A stretch of 40,573 nucleotides of DNA from Rhodospirillales bacterium (lineage in GTDB: Bacteria > Pseudomonadota > Alphaproteobacteria > Reyranellales > Reyranellaceae): the NCBI GenBank assembly GCA_016185145.1, contig JACPOB010000064.1, forward strand, positions 1 through 40,573, in the 5' to 3' direction. A program made the translations under genes and the position numbers. The first letter of the stretch is position 1. Each line of letters opens with the position of its first letter. The notes beneath the pieces are model-generated. The model did no database searches. It worked only from the letters and a program-made list of their open reading frames with translations, and was not told where the DNA came from. This document shows, one piece after another, positions 30,814 through 39,836 of this stretch.

Positions 30814-33507
30814 ATGGACGTACTGGTCGTCGAGTCCCCGGCCAAGGCAAAGACCATTGGGAAGTATCTCGGCCCCGGCTACACCGTGCTGGCCTCCTAT
30901 GGTCATGTCCGCGACCTGCCGCCCAAGGACGGTTCGGTGCGCCCGGATGAAGACTTCGCCATGTCCTGGGAGGTCGACGCCCAATCGCAGAAGCGGCTGG
31001 ACGCCATCGCCAAGGCCATCACCAAGGGCGGCAAGCTCTATCTTGCCACCGACCCCGACCGCGAGGGCGAGGCCATCTCCTGGCATGTCCGCGATGTGCT
31101 GAAGCGCAAGAAGGCGCTGGAGGGCGTCGACGTCAAGCGCGTCACCTTCAACGCCATCACCAAGCAGTCGGTGCTGGACGCGGTCGCCCACCCGCGCGAC
31201 CTCGACCAGGACCTGATCGATGCCTACATGGCGCGCCGCGCGTTGGACTACCTGGTGGGCTTCACCCTCTCGCCCGTGCTGTGGCGCAAGTTGCCGGGCA
31301 GCCGCTCGGCCGGCCGCGTCCAGTCGGTGGCGCTGCGCCTGATCTGCGAGCGCGAAGCAGAGATCGAGGTCTTCAAGAGCCGTGAATACTGGACGGTCGA
31401 CGTCCTGTTCGGCACCGCCAAGAAGCAGACGCTGAAGGCGCGCCTCACCCATCTCGACGGCCGCAAGCTCGACAAGTTCGACCTCAACACGCAGGAGCGG
31501 GCCGAGCAGGCCAAGCGCGAGATCGAGCGCCGTGCCTACTCCGTGTTGTCGATCGACCGCCGCCAGGTTCGTCGCAACCCGCCGCCGCCCTTCATCACCT
31601 CGACCCTGCAGCAGGAGGCCTCGCGCAAGCTGGGTCTCGGCGCCGCCACCGCCATGCGTATCGCCCAGCGGCTGTACGAAGGCGTCGACATCGGCGGCGA
31701 GACGGTCGGACTCATTACTTATATGCGTACCGACGGCGTCACCCTGGCGCCCGAGGCGGTCGGCCAGACACGCCGCCTGATCGAGACCAAGTACGGCCAG
31801 AGCTACCTGCCCGAGAAGCCGCGCGTCTACACTTCCAAGGCCAAGAACGCCCAGGAGGCGCACGAGGCCATCCGCCCGACCGACCTCTTCCGCACGCCGC
31901 AGGACGTCGCCGCCTATTTGGACAAGGACCAGCTCGGCCTCTACGAGCTGATCTGGAAGCGCACCGTCGCCAGCCAGATGGAAAGCGCCGTGCTCGACCA
32001 GGTCACGGTCGACATCGCCAGCGCCGACAAGACCGTGCAGCTGCGCGCCACCGGCTCGGTCGTGAGGTTCAACGGCTTCCTCACCCTCTACGACGAGGGC
32101 CACGACGACAACGGCAAGGAGGACGAGGAAGGCAACGCCATCCTGCCCGACGTCGCCCAGGACGAGGGCTTGGAGCGCCGCGACGTCATCCCCGAGCAGC
32201 ATTTCACCGAGCCGCCGCCGCGCTATTCCGAGGCGAGCCTGGTCAAGAAGCTCGAGGAGCTCGGCATCGGCCGGCCGTCGACCTACGCCAGCATCATCGA
32301 GGTGCTGCAGCGCCGGAACTACGTGAAGCTCGACCGCAAGCGCTTCGTGCCCGAGGACCGCGGCCGCATCGTCACGGCTTTCCTGCAGACCTACTTCCCG
32401 CGCTACGTCGAGTACAACTTCACCGCCCATCTCGAGGACGAGCTCGACGAGATCTCCGACGGCAAGATCGACTGGCGCCAGGTGCTGCGCGAGTTCTGGA
32501 AGGCTTTCGCCGCCGCTGTCGGCGAGACCAAGGACCTGCGCGTCAGCGAGGTGTTGGACAAGCTCGACGAGGAGCTGGGCCCGCACTTCTTCCCGGCCAA
32601 CGACAATGGCGGCAAGAGCCCGCGCGACTGCCCGTCCTGCGCCAACGGTAGGCTCGGCTTGAAGCTCGGCAAGTTCGGCGCCTTCATCGGCTGCTCGAAC
32701 TATCCGGAGTGCCGTTTCACCCGCAAGCTCGGCATCGTCGACCCCGATGCCGACGCCGCCTCGGGCGCCAACCTCGACGGACCGAAGGTGCTGGGCACCG
32801 ACCCGGCCACCGGCAAGGTCGTGACCCTGCGCAACGGTCCCTACGGCCTCTACGTCCAGCTCGGCGAGCCCGAGGGCAAGGAGAAGCCCAAGCGGCAGTC
32901 TCTGCTGAAGGGGATGACGCCGGACGACGTCACGCTGGAGAAGGCGTTGGCCCTGCTCTCCTTGCCGCGTGAGCTCGGTCCGCATCCCGAGGACGGCCAG
33001 CCCGTGCTGGCGGGCGTCGGCCGCTTCGGGCCCTACGTCCGCCACGCCACCAAGTACAAGACCATCCCGGCCGACGAGAGCGTGCTCGACATCGGCATGA
33101 ACCGCGCCATGGCGCTCCTGGCCGAGGCCAAGGCGGCCGGCCGCGGCCGCGCTGCCGCCAAGCCCATCCGCACCGTCGGCAACCACCCCGCCGACGAAGC
33201 GCCGGTCGAGCTCTACGAAGGCCGCTACGGGCCCTACGTGAAGCACGGCGGCATCAACGCCACCGTGCCGCGAGACATCAAGCCGGACGAGCTGACGCTC
33301 GACCAGGCGGTGTCGCTGCTGGCCGAGCGGGCCGCCAAGGGCGGCGGCAAGAAGCCCAAGGCGGCGCGCGCCAAGAAAACGGCGCCGGTCGCGGCCAACG
33401 ACGCCGGTGAGAAGCCCAAGGCTGCGAAGAAGAAGGCGGCGCCGAAGAAGAAGTCGGCCAAAGCCGCGAAGGGCGAGCCGACGCCGCGCACCGGGACCGA
33501 TGGCTAA
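30814..33507 (+). CDS. topA: DNA topoisomerase I
   Basis: An 897-residue type IA topoisomerase that relaxes negative supercoils. The Toprim domain begins MDVLVVESPAKAKTIGKYLG and has DPDREGEA (80-87) for Mg2+. The catalytic tyrosine is Tyr303 in GLITYMRTDGV. After the core there is a four-Cys zinc-ribbon (CPSCANGRLGLKLGKFGAFI, then GCSNYPECRF). Repeated topoisomerase C-terminal modules follow, each with a GRFGPYV/NGPYGLYV/GRYGPYV string, and then a long Lys/Ala-rich tail. The short AT-rich leader (30763-30813) is unusual for this GC-rich region. The stop overlaps the rnr start by eight bases. Confidence 0.97.
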   Translation: MDVLVVESPAKAKTIGKYLGPGYTVLASYGHVRDLPPKDGSVRPDEDFAMSWEVDAQSQKRLDAIAKAITKGGKLYLATDPDREGEAISWHVRDVLKRKKALEGVDVKRVTFNAITKQSVLDAVAHPRDLDQDLIDAYMARRALDYLVGFTLSPVLWRKLPGSRSAGRVQSVALRLICEREAEIEVFKSREYWTVDVLFGTAKKQTLKARLTHLDGRKLDKFDLNTQERAEQAKREIERRAYSVLSIDRRQVRRNPPPPFITSTLQQEASRKLGLGAATAMRIAQRLYEGVDIGGETVGLITYMRTDGVTLAPEAVGQTRRLIETKYGQSYLPEKPRVYTSKAKNAQEAHEAIRPTDLFRTPQDVAAYLDKDQLGLYELIWKRTVASQMESAVLDQVTVDIASADKTVQLRATGSVVRFNGFLTLYDEGHDDNGKEDEEGNAILPDVAQDEGLERRDVIPEQHFTEPPPRYSEASLVKKLEELGIGRPSTYASIIEVLQRRNYVKLDRKRFVPEDRGRIVTAFLQTYFPRYVEYNFTAHLEDELDEISDGKIDWRQVLREFWKAFAAAVGETKDLRVSEVLDKLDEELGPHFFPANDNGGKSPRDCPSCANGRLGLKLGKFGAFIGCSNYPECRFTRKLGIVDPDADAASGANLDGPKVLGTDPATGKVVTLRNGPYGLYVQLGEPEGKEKPKRQSLLKGMTPDDVTLEKALALLSLPRELGPHPEDGQPVLAGVGRFGPYVRHATKYKTIPADESVLDIGMNRAMALLAEAKAAGRGRAAAKPIRTVGNHPADEAPVELYEGRYGPYVKHGGINATVPRDIKPDELTLDQAVSLLAERAAKGGGKKPKAARAKKTAPVAANDAGEKPKAAKKKAAPKKKSAKAAKGEPTPRTGTDG

Positions 33508-35773
33508 GGGCAAAGTCCCGACCCGCGACGAACTGCTGGCATTCATCAAGGAGAGCGCCACTCCCGTGGGCAAGCGCGAGATCGCGCGCGCCTTCGGGCT
33601 GAAGGGCGACCAGCGCATCGAGCTCAAGGAGCTGCTGCGCGACCTGCGCGATTCAGGCGACATCGCCGCCGACCGCGCCAAGACATTCAAGGATCCAAAA
33701 GCACTGACTGACATCACCGTACTGGAGATCGTGCGGGTCGACGACGACGGCCATCTGCTGGCCGCGCCGCGCCGCCACGACGAAGAAAAAGACGGCCCCC
33801 CGCCCCGCATCGAAATCGTCCCGCAGGCGTCCCGCGGCGGCGTCGCCCCGGCGGTCGGCGACCGCGTGCTCGCCTCGCTGAAGCGTCGCGGCAAGACCGC
33901 CTACGAAGCCCGCGTCATCCGCCTGCTGGGCAGCGCGCCGCGCAAGGTGCTGGGCCTCTACGAGGAGCCCGACGGCCGCAACGGCATCGGCCTGGTGACC
34001 CCGACCGACCGCAAGCTGAAGGCGAGCTTCGACATCCGGCCGGCCGACAAGAACGGCGCCGAGCCGGGCGACATCGTCTGGGTCGAGCCCCAGTCCGAGC
34101 GGGGTGGCGGCGCGCTCGCCCGGCGCGCCCGCGTCATCGAGCGCGTCGGCGCCATGAGCGACCCGCGCACCGTCAGCCTGATCTCGATCGCCGCCAACGA
34201 CATTCCGGTCGAGTTCCCGGCCGCGGCGCTCGAGGAGGCCGAGCGTGCCCGCGCCGCCCCTCTCGGCCAGCGCCTCGACCTGCGCGATACGCCGCTGGTC
34301 ACCATCGACGGCGAGGATGCCCGCGACTTCGACGATGCGGTGTTCGCCGAGCCCGATCCCGACCATCCCGGCGGCTGGCGCATCCTGGTCGCCATCGCCG
34401 ACGTCGCCTGGTACGTGCGGCCCGACAAGCCGCTCGATCGCGCCGCCTACCGCCGAGGCACCTCGGTCTACTTCCCCGACCGGGTGGTGCCGATGCTGCC
34501 GGAGGCGCTCTCCAACCACTGGTGCTCGCTGGTGCCGCAGCAGGACCGCCCCGTGTTGGCGGCGGAAATGTGGATCGACTCGGCGGGCCAGTTGAAGCGC
34601 CACCGTTTCCACCGCGCCATGATCCGCTCGGCGGCGCGGCTCACCTACACCCGCGTCCAGCACGCCCAGGACGGCATGCCCGACGCCGAGATCGCGCCGC
34701 TGATGGGCCCGGTCATCCGCCCGCTCTACGGCGCCTACAAGGTCCTGCTGGCGGCGCGCGAAAAGCGCGGCGCGCTCGACCTCGACCTGCCCGAGCGCAA
34801 GGTCACCCTGGGCGAGGACGGCCGCATCGCCGAGATCGGCGTGCGCGAGCGGCTCGACAGCCACAAGCTGATCGAGGAGTTCATGGTGCTGGCCAACGTG
34901 GCCGCCGCCCAGGCACTGGAGCAGCGCCACACCGCTTGCCTCTACCGCGTCCACGACAACCCCGACGCCGCCAAGATCGAGGGGCTGCGCGAGTTCCTTG
35001 GCACCCTGGGCGTCGGCCTGCCAGCCGGACCACGAGTGCGGCCCGCCGACCTCAATCGCGTGCTGCACCAGGTCGCCGACAAGCCGGTCGCCCGCCTGGT
35101 CAACGAGACCATGCTGCGCAGCCAGAGCCAGGCGGTCTACAGTCCCGACAATCTCGGCCATTTCGGTCTGGCGCTGCCGCGCTACGCCCACTTCACGTCG
35201 CCGATCCGCCGCTTTCCCGACCTGATCGTGCACCGCGCGCTGATCGCCGCCTACGGCCTGGGCGAAGGCGGTCTCCCGGACGCCGACAAGGGCCGCTTCG
35301 CCGAGTTCGGCGAGCACCTCTCCATGTGCGAACGCCGCGCCGTGGCGGCCGAGCGCGGCGCCATGGACCGCTATGTCGCGGCCTTCATGGCGGCGCATGT
35401 CGGCGCCACCTTCCCCGGCCGCGTCACCAGCGTCACCCGCTTCGGCCTGTTCGCCGAGCTCGACGCCACCGGCGCAGACGGACTGATCCCGATCCGCTCG
35501 CTCGGCCAGGAGTTCTTCCGCCACGACGAGGGCCGGCAGATGCTGGTCGGCGAGCGGACCGGCGAGACCTTCGGGCTGGGCGACCGATTGCGGCTGAAAC
35601 TGGTCGACGCCGACATCGCCACGGGCGGCCTGCTGTTCGAGATCGTCGACGTCATCGAGCGCGTCGAGCGCCAGGCCTTGCCGCGCGGCCGCCGCCACGA
35701 TCGCCGCACGCCGCGGCGTCCGGTCGCGCAGCGGGGCCCGCGAAAGGACAAACGGTCGCGACGACGCCGATAG
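33500..35773 (+). CDS. rnr: Ribonuclease R
   Basis: A 757-residue 3'-to-5' exoribonuclease that degrades structured RNA. An N-terminal winged-helix region (DELLAFIKESATPVGKREIA) and a cold-shock domain lead into the RNB catalytic domain with TIDGEDARDFDDAVFAEPD, the Asp cluster that binds Mg2+, and later YAHFTSPIRRFPDLIVHRAL. The S1 RNA-binding domain (FPGRVTSVTRFGLFAELDAT) is near the C-terminus, followed by a very basic Arg/Lys tail that may hold RNA. The ATG at 33500 overlaps the topA stop by eight bases, so the two are translationally coupled. Confidence 0.96.
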   Translation: MAKGKVPTRDELLAFIKESATPVGKREIARAFGLKGDQRIELKELLRDLRDSGDIAADRAKTFKDPKALTDITVLEIVRVDDDGHLLAAPRRHDEEKDGPPPRIEIVPQASRGGVAPAVGDRVLASLKRRGKTAYEARVIRLLGSAPRKVLGLYEEPDGRNGIGLVTPTDRKLKASFDIRPADKNGAEPGDIVWVEPQSERGGGALARRARVIERVGAMSDPRTVSLISIAANDIPVEFPAAALEEAERARAAPLGQRLDLRDTPLVTIDGEDARDFDDAVFAEPDPDHPGGWRILVAIADVAWYVRPDKPLDRAAYRRGTSVYFPDRVVPMLPEALSNHWCSLVPQQDRPVLAAEMWIDSAGQLKRHRFHRAMIRSAARLTYTRVQHAQDGMPDAEIAPLMGPVIRPLYGAYKVLLAAREKRGALDLDLPERKVTLGEDGRIAEIGVRERLDSHKLIEEFMVLANVAAAQALEQRHTACLYRVHDNPDAAKIEGLREFLGTLGVGLPAGPRVRPADLNRVLHQVADKPVARLVNETMLRSQSQAVYSPDNLGHFGLALPRYAHFTSPIRRFPDLIVHRALIAAYGLGEGGLPDADKGRFAEFGEHLSMCERRAVAAERGAMDRYVAAFMAAHVGATFPGRVTSVTRFGLFAELDATGADGLIPIRSLGQEFFRHDEGRQMLVGERTGETFGLGDRLRLKLVDADIATGGLLFEIVDVIERVERQALPRGRRHDRRTPRRPVAQRGPRKDKRSRRRR

Positions 35774-35795
35774 GGCGAGGCTCCATCTTGGCGGC

Positions 35796-36212
35796 ATGAA
35801 CGAGGAACGCACGGACGCACGCTCGCCGGACTTCTGGACCTGCCTGTGGCGCGGCTGGCGCGGCAGGTGCCCGCGCTGCGGCGCCGGCAGCCTGTTCTCG
35901 AGCTTCCTCAAGATGCGCAGCCACTGCCCGGCCTGCGAGCTGGCTCTCGAGCCGTACCGCGCCGACGACGCGCCGGCGTACTTCACGATTTTTGCAGTCG
36001 GCCACATCGTGGTACCACTGGTGCTCGTGCTCGAGCGCTATGGCGGCCAGCCACCCCTATGGGTACATGCGGCGTTGTGGCTTCCCCTCTCGGTAGTTCT
36101 TGCACTTTTGCTTCTGCCTCGCATAAAAGGCGCCGTCATTGCGCTCCTGTGGGCGCATCGGATAGCCGCTCCCAAGCCTTCGACGACCGGGAGCTACGAC
36201 CCCTCAGCCTGA
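35796..36212 (+). CDS. DUF983 family membrane protein
   Basis: A 138-residue protein. The N-terminal half has a zinc-ribbon-like GRCPRCGAGSLFSSFLKMRS and HCPACELALEPYRADDAPAY with two CxxC pairs, the hallmark of DUF983. Two hydrophobic helices follow (FTIFAVGHIVVPLVLVLERY and WVHAALWLPLSVVLALLLLP). It begins 22 bases after rnr; a DUF983 gene between rnr and rpmG is common in alphaproteobacteria. Function is unknown. Confidence 0.92.
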   Translation: MNEERTDARSPDFWTCLWRGWRGRCPRCGAGSLFSSFLKMRSHCPACELALEPYRADDAPAYFTIFAVGHIVVPLVLVLERYGGQPPLWVHAALWLPLSVVLALLLLPRIKGAVIALLWAHRIAAPKPSTTGSYDPSA

Positions 36213-36261
36213 AAACGTGGCCGCCCGCCGACGGCCTGTGCTATGCTTGCCGTTGCTGGGT

Positions 36262-37866
36262 ATGGAAGTGTCGCTGATCCCTTTTCTTCGTAAGGCGGTG
36301 CCGCGTGCGGCGGCCGCCCTTCTTGCTTCATCATTGGTCGTCTCCTGTGCGACCTCGACCGACGCACCGCAGGCCGCCTCCGGCCGCAATCCATCGGTCG
36401 CCGCCGACGTCAACCTCGAGCGGGTCGTCCTGCAGGCCTATCGGGCCATTGGCGACCGCCATCTGTTCGAGCCCAACTTCCGGACGCTCTCGACCGAGAC
36501 CTACCGCGGCTTCGCCAGCGCCGATCCGGCGATGGTGCTGGAGACGTCCGACGGCGCCTTCACCGTCAAGCGCGACGGCCGCGAAGTGCTGAGCCGGCCC
36601 ACCCCGGCAGACCCGACCGACGGCCGGGCCTGGGGCGGCATGCTGGCCGAGCTGATGGCGGGTTCCGTCGACGCCTCGCCGGCCCTGCAGCACACCGACC
36701 GCCAGCAGCTCATCCGCGAGGCGATGACGGCCACCACCAAGCAGCTCGACCGCAACAGCCGCTACGCCGATCCCGACGAGGCGCGCGACAACCGCTTCCA
36801 GCGCGACGGCGGCGGCGGCGTCGGCATCACGGTCGAGCGCATGGACGACAAGAGGATCATGATCCGCGCCGTGCAGGACGGCTCGCCCGCTGCCAAGGCC
36901 GGCATCCAGGTCGGCGACCAGATCCTGTCGATCGACGGCGAATCGATGATCGAGCGGCCGCTCGGCGACGTCGTCGCCAAGTTGCGCGGTTCCGTCGGAG
37001 CGCCGGTCTCCATCACCGTGCTGCGCGCCTCGCAGGGCGCCGAATACGTGCTGAGCATGAAGCGCGGCCGCATCATCCCCACCACCGTCACCTACGAGCG
37101 CCGTGGCGACGTGGCGCTGATCCACCTGACGGGCTTCAACAGCGCCACCACCGACAACCTCAAGGCCGCCATCGACAAGGCCAAGGCGGAGCTCGGCAGC
37201 GGCATGGCCGGCGTCATCATCGACATGCGCTCCAACCGCGGCGGCCTCCTGGACCAGGCGCAGACCGTGTCGGAGCTGTTCATCCACAACGGCACCATCT
37301 TCTCGACCAGCGGCCGCCATCCCGACAGCCGACGCACCTACAAGAGCGCCAACGGCAGCAAGACGCCCGAGGTGCCGATCGTCGTGCTGATGAACGGCGG
37401 CTCGGCCTCGGCGGCCGAGATCGTCGCCGCCGCCCTGCAGGACCGCGGCCGCGCCGTCGTCGTCGGCAGCACCAGCTACGGCAAGGGCACGGTGCAGACC
37501 GTGGTGCGCCTGGCCAACGAAGGCGAGCTGATCCTGACCTGGTCGCGGCTGAACGCGCCGTCGGGCTACACCTGGAACGAGCTCGGCGTGCTGCCCAATG
37601 TCTGCACGTCCAAGGTCGTCGACATCGGCCAGCTCAATGCCGCTTCCGTCGATTCCAGCCAGGGCACGCTGATGCGCTGGCATGCGCTGCGCAATCCGAC
37701 CCATCAGGAAGTGGCCGACCTGCGCAAGATCTGCCCGCCGGGCGACAACAGCCCCGAGCGCGACGTCGAGATCGCGACCCGCCTGCTGCATGACCGCACG
37801 CTCTATGCGCATGCCGTGAATGCGGCGACCCAGCAGGCGACGTCGACGGCGGCGGCCCGCCAATAG
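36262..37866 (+). CDS. S41 family carboxyl-terminal processing protease, predicted lipoprotein
   Basis: A 534-residue protease. The N-terminus has a lipoprotein signal (ALLASSLVVSCATS, lipobox LVVSC with Cys29). A PDZ domain is centred on GVGITVERMDDKRIMIRAVQ then DGSPAAKAGIQVGDQILSID. The catalytic region has MRSNRGGLLDQAQTVSELFI, then NGGSASAAEIVAAALQDRGR with Ser383 and SYGKGTVQ with Lys408. The 25-residue Ser-Lys spacing is that of E. coli Prc. It probably degrades or trims periplasmic proteins, acting at a membrane. The ATG at 36262 is chosen to place the lipobox correctly. It lies between DUF983 and rpmG. Whether an adaptor is needed cannot be seen. Confidence 0.92.
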   Translation: MEVSLIPFLRKAVPRAAAALLASSLVVSCATSTDAPQAASGRNPSVAADVNLERVVLQAYRAIGDRHLFEPNFRTLSTETYRGFASADPAMVLETSDGAFTVKRDGREVLSRPTPADPTDGRAWGGMLAELMAGSVDASPALQHTDRQQLIREAMTATTKQLDRNSRYADPDEARDNRFQRDGGGGVGITVERMDDKRIMIRAVQDGSPAAKAGIQVGDQILSIDGESMIERPLGDVVAKLRGSVGAPVSITVLRASQGAEYVLSMKRGRIIPTTVTYERRGDVALIHLTGFNSATTDNLKAAIDKAKAELGSGMAGVIIDMRSNRGGLLDQAQTVSELFIHNGTIFSTSGRHPDSRRTYKSANGSKTPEVPIVVLMNGGSASAAEIVAAALQDRGRAVVVGSTSYGKGTVQTVVRLANEGELILTWSRLNAPSGYTWNELGVLPNVCTSKVVDIGQLNAASVDSSQGTLMRWHALRNPTHQEVADLRKICPPGDNSPERDVEIATRLLHDRTLYAHAVNAATQQATSTAAARQ

Positions 37867-37895
37867 GCGGCTCGACGAGCAACTTGACGGGCGAC

Positions 37896-37923
37896 TTGAC
37901 ACCGGCGGGCCAGCGACTAGTTT
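37896..37923 (+). promoter_or_regulatory. Candidate promoter of rpmG
   Basis: A perfect TTGACA (37896-37901) is followed, after 16 bases, by TAGTTT (37918-37923). It lies about 45 bases before the rpmG ATG, in the intergenic gap after the protease gene. The -10 is weak. Confidence 0.45.
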
Positions 37924-37968
37924 GCCCGCCTTCCAGAGATTCGCCCTTCCGGGTATAGGGACAAGACC

Positions 37969-38136
37969 ATGGCCAAGCCGACCTCGATCCTGATCAAGAT
38001 GGTGTCCAGCGCCGACACCGGCTTCTATTACGTCACGCGCAAGAACCCGCGCACCAAGACCGAGAAGATGGAGCTCAAGAAGTACGACCCCGTCGTGCGC
38101 AAGCATGTCGTGTTCAAGGAATCGAAGATGAAGTGA
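37969..38136 (+). CDS. rpmG: 50S ribosomal protein L33
   Basis: A 55-residue ribosomal protein: it starts [20 protein letters not shown], continues [20 protein letters not shown] and ends [10 protein letters not shown]. This is the cysteine-free L33 form of proteobacteria (no zinc-binding CxxC), so it is not the zinc-dependent paralog. It has its own likely promoter and a strong terminator 32 bases after the stop. It closes the conserved dprA-topA-rnr series. Confidence 0.97.
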   Translation: MAKPTSILIKMVSSADTGFYYVTRKNPRTKTEKMELKKYDPVVRKHVVFKESKMK

Positions 38137-38168
38137 CGTCCCGCGAGGGACCTCTTCCGAGCGATCTG

Positions 38169-38191
38169 GCCGCCCTTCCGGGCGGCTTTTT
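38169..38191 (+). terminator. Rho-independent terminator after rpmG
   Basis: GCCGCCC-TTCC-GGGCGGC makes a perfect seven-base-pair GC stem followed by TTTTT. It stands between rpmG and the aldehyde dehydrogenase. Confidence 0.9.
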
Positions 38192-38324
38192 CGTGGCTGG
38201 CTGCAATGCTGCCACCTGGGCCCTCCTCGGTAGGCAGACCGCCATTCAGTCGCTAACATTCCCGCCGCCCGACCTCGCGTCGCTGCCGCCCGATAGGGCC
38301 TCGAAATCAAGAAGGAACAGCCAA

Positions 38325-39746
38325 ATGGTCAATCGCACGAAATTCTACATCGACGGCGCCTGGGTCGACCCGGCCGTCATGAAGACGGTCCCCGTGGTCA
38401 ATCCGGCCACCGAAGAGCGCATGTACGACGTCGCCGTCGGCTCGAAGGCGGACGTCGACAAGGCCGTTGCCGCCGCCCGCAAGGCGTTCGAGACCTTCTC
38501 CGTCACGACGCGCGAGGAGCGCATCGCGCTGCTCGAGAAGATCATCGACGCCTACAAGGCGCGCTCCAAGGATATCGCCGCCGCCATCTCCGACGAAATG
38601 GGAGCGCCCATCCCGATGGCCGAGCGTGCGCAAGCCGGCGCCGGCCTCGGTCACCTGATGTCGACCTTGCAGGTGCTGAAGGACTATCACTTCGAGGAGA
38701 AGGTCGGCACGGCCACCGTCGTGCGCGAACCGATCGGCGTGGTCGGCATGATCACCCCGTGGAACTGGCCGCTCAACCAGATCGCCTGCAAGGTCGCGCC
38801 GGCGATCGCCGCGGGGTGCACCATGATCCTGAAGCCGTCGGAATTCACGCCGACCTCGGCCCTGATCTTCGACGAAGTCATGCACGCGGCCGGCGTCCCG
38901 AAGGGCGTGTTCAACCTCGTCAACGGCCTCGGCCCCGAAGTCGGCGTCGCCATGAGCGAGCACCACGGCATCGACATGATCTCGTTCACCGGCTCGACCC
39001 GCGCCGGCATCGACGTCGCCAAGCGCGCCGCCGATACCGTCAAGCGCGTCAGCCAGGAGCTCGGCGGCAAGTCGCCGAACGTCATCCTGGAAGACGCCGA
39101 CTTCACCAAGGCGGTCTCCGGCGGCGTGGCGCACGTGTTCAACAACTCGGGCCAGTCCTGCAACGCGCCGACACGCATGATCGTGCCGTCGAGCAAGATG
39201 ACCGAAGTGAAGGCGATCGCGAAAGCCGTCGCCGACAAGACCAAGGCGGGCGACCCGAAGGCCGAGGGCACCACGATCGGTCCCGTGGTCAATCGCACCC
39301 AGTGGGACAAGATCCAGGCGCTGATCAAGAAGGGCGTCGACGAGGGCGCGACGCTCGTCGCCGGCGGTCCGGGCCTGCCCGAGGGGGTCAACAAGGGCTT
39401 CTATGTTCGCCCGACCGTGTTCGCCGACGTGACCAACGACATGACGATCGCCCGCGAGGAGATCTTCGGACCGGTGATCACCATCCTCGGCGCCAAGAAC
39501 GAGGCCGAAGCGGTCAAGATCGCCAACGACACGCCTTACGGCCTCGCCGGCTACGTCTCCGCCGGCTCGGTCGAAAGCGCCAAGCGCGTCGGCAAGCAGA
39601 TCCGTGCCGGCAACGTCAACCTGAACGGCGTTCCGAACGAGCGCACCGCTCCGTTCGGCGGCTACAAGCAGTCGGGCAACGGTCGCGAGTGGGGCAAGTA
39701 CGGGATGGAGGACTTCCTCGAGGTGAAGGCGATCGCCGGCACCTAG
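38325..39746 (+). CDS. Aldehyde dehydrogenase family protein
   Basis: A 473-residue NAD(P)+-dependent aldehyde dehydrogenase. Key regions are GMITPWNWPLNQIACKVAPA and LKPSEFTPTSALI (cofactor binding), FTGSTRAGIDVA, SQELGGKSPNVILEDADF (general base Glu) and NNSGQSCNAPTRM with catalytic Cys279. The C-terminal part has EEIFGPVITILG and PFGGYKQSGNGREWGKYGME. The ATG at 38325 follows AAGGAA; the frame opens near the rpmG stop, but that stretch includes the terminator. The substrate is not clear; close relatives include general aliphatic aldehyde enzymes. It is followed by a second member of the family. Confidence 0.93.
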   Translation: MVNRTKFYIDGAWVDPAVMKTVPVVNPATEERMYDVAVGSKADVDKAVAAARKAFETFSVTTREERIALLEKIIDAYKARSKDIAAAISDEMGAPIPMAERAQAGAGLGHLMSTLQVLKDYHFEEKVGTATVVREPIGVVGMITPWNWPLNQIACKVAPAIAAGCTMILKPSEFTPTSALIFDEVMHAAGVPKGVFNLVNGLGPEVGVAMSEHHGIDMISFTGSTRAGIDVAKRAADTVKRVSQELGGKSPNVILEDADFTKAVSGGVAHVFNNSGQSCNAPTRMIVPSSKMTEVKAIAKAVADKTKAGDPKAEGTTIGPVVNRTQWDKIQALIKKGVDEGATLVAGGPGLPEGVNKGFYVRPTVFADVTNDMTIAREEIFGPVITILGAKNEAEAVKIANDTPYGLAGYVSAGSVESAKRVGKQIRAGNVNLNGVPNERTAPFGGYKQSGNGREWGKYGMEDFLEVKAIAGT

Positions 39747-39760
39747 GGAGGCCTCAACGG

Positions 39761-39798
39761 GCATGATGCGTTCGGGTTTCCACCTGAACGCATCATGC
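39761..39798. repeat. Hairpin GCATGATGCGTTC between the aldehyde dehydrogenase genes
   Basis: GCATGATGCGTTC (39761-39773) and GAACGCATCATGC (39786-39798) are exact inverted repeats. With one G-U pair the stem reaches 17 pairs around TTCC, and it is followed by TTTA. This looks like a dispersed palindromic unit and could also end the first gene's transcript. Confidence 0.75.
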
Positions 39799-39836
39799 TT
39801 TAGGCTCCGCCCTCCAAAGACGGAGGGGAACGAACC

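Noticed and set aside
24589..33894. A very long open reading frame of about 3100 codons on the minus strand
   Set aside because: It runs antisense to the ABC operon, MFS, dprA and topA genes, all of which have clear protein families. Such frames arise in very GC-rich DNA from codon bias on the other strand. Its sequence is His/Arg/Gly-rich and without any domain.
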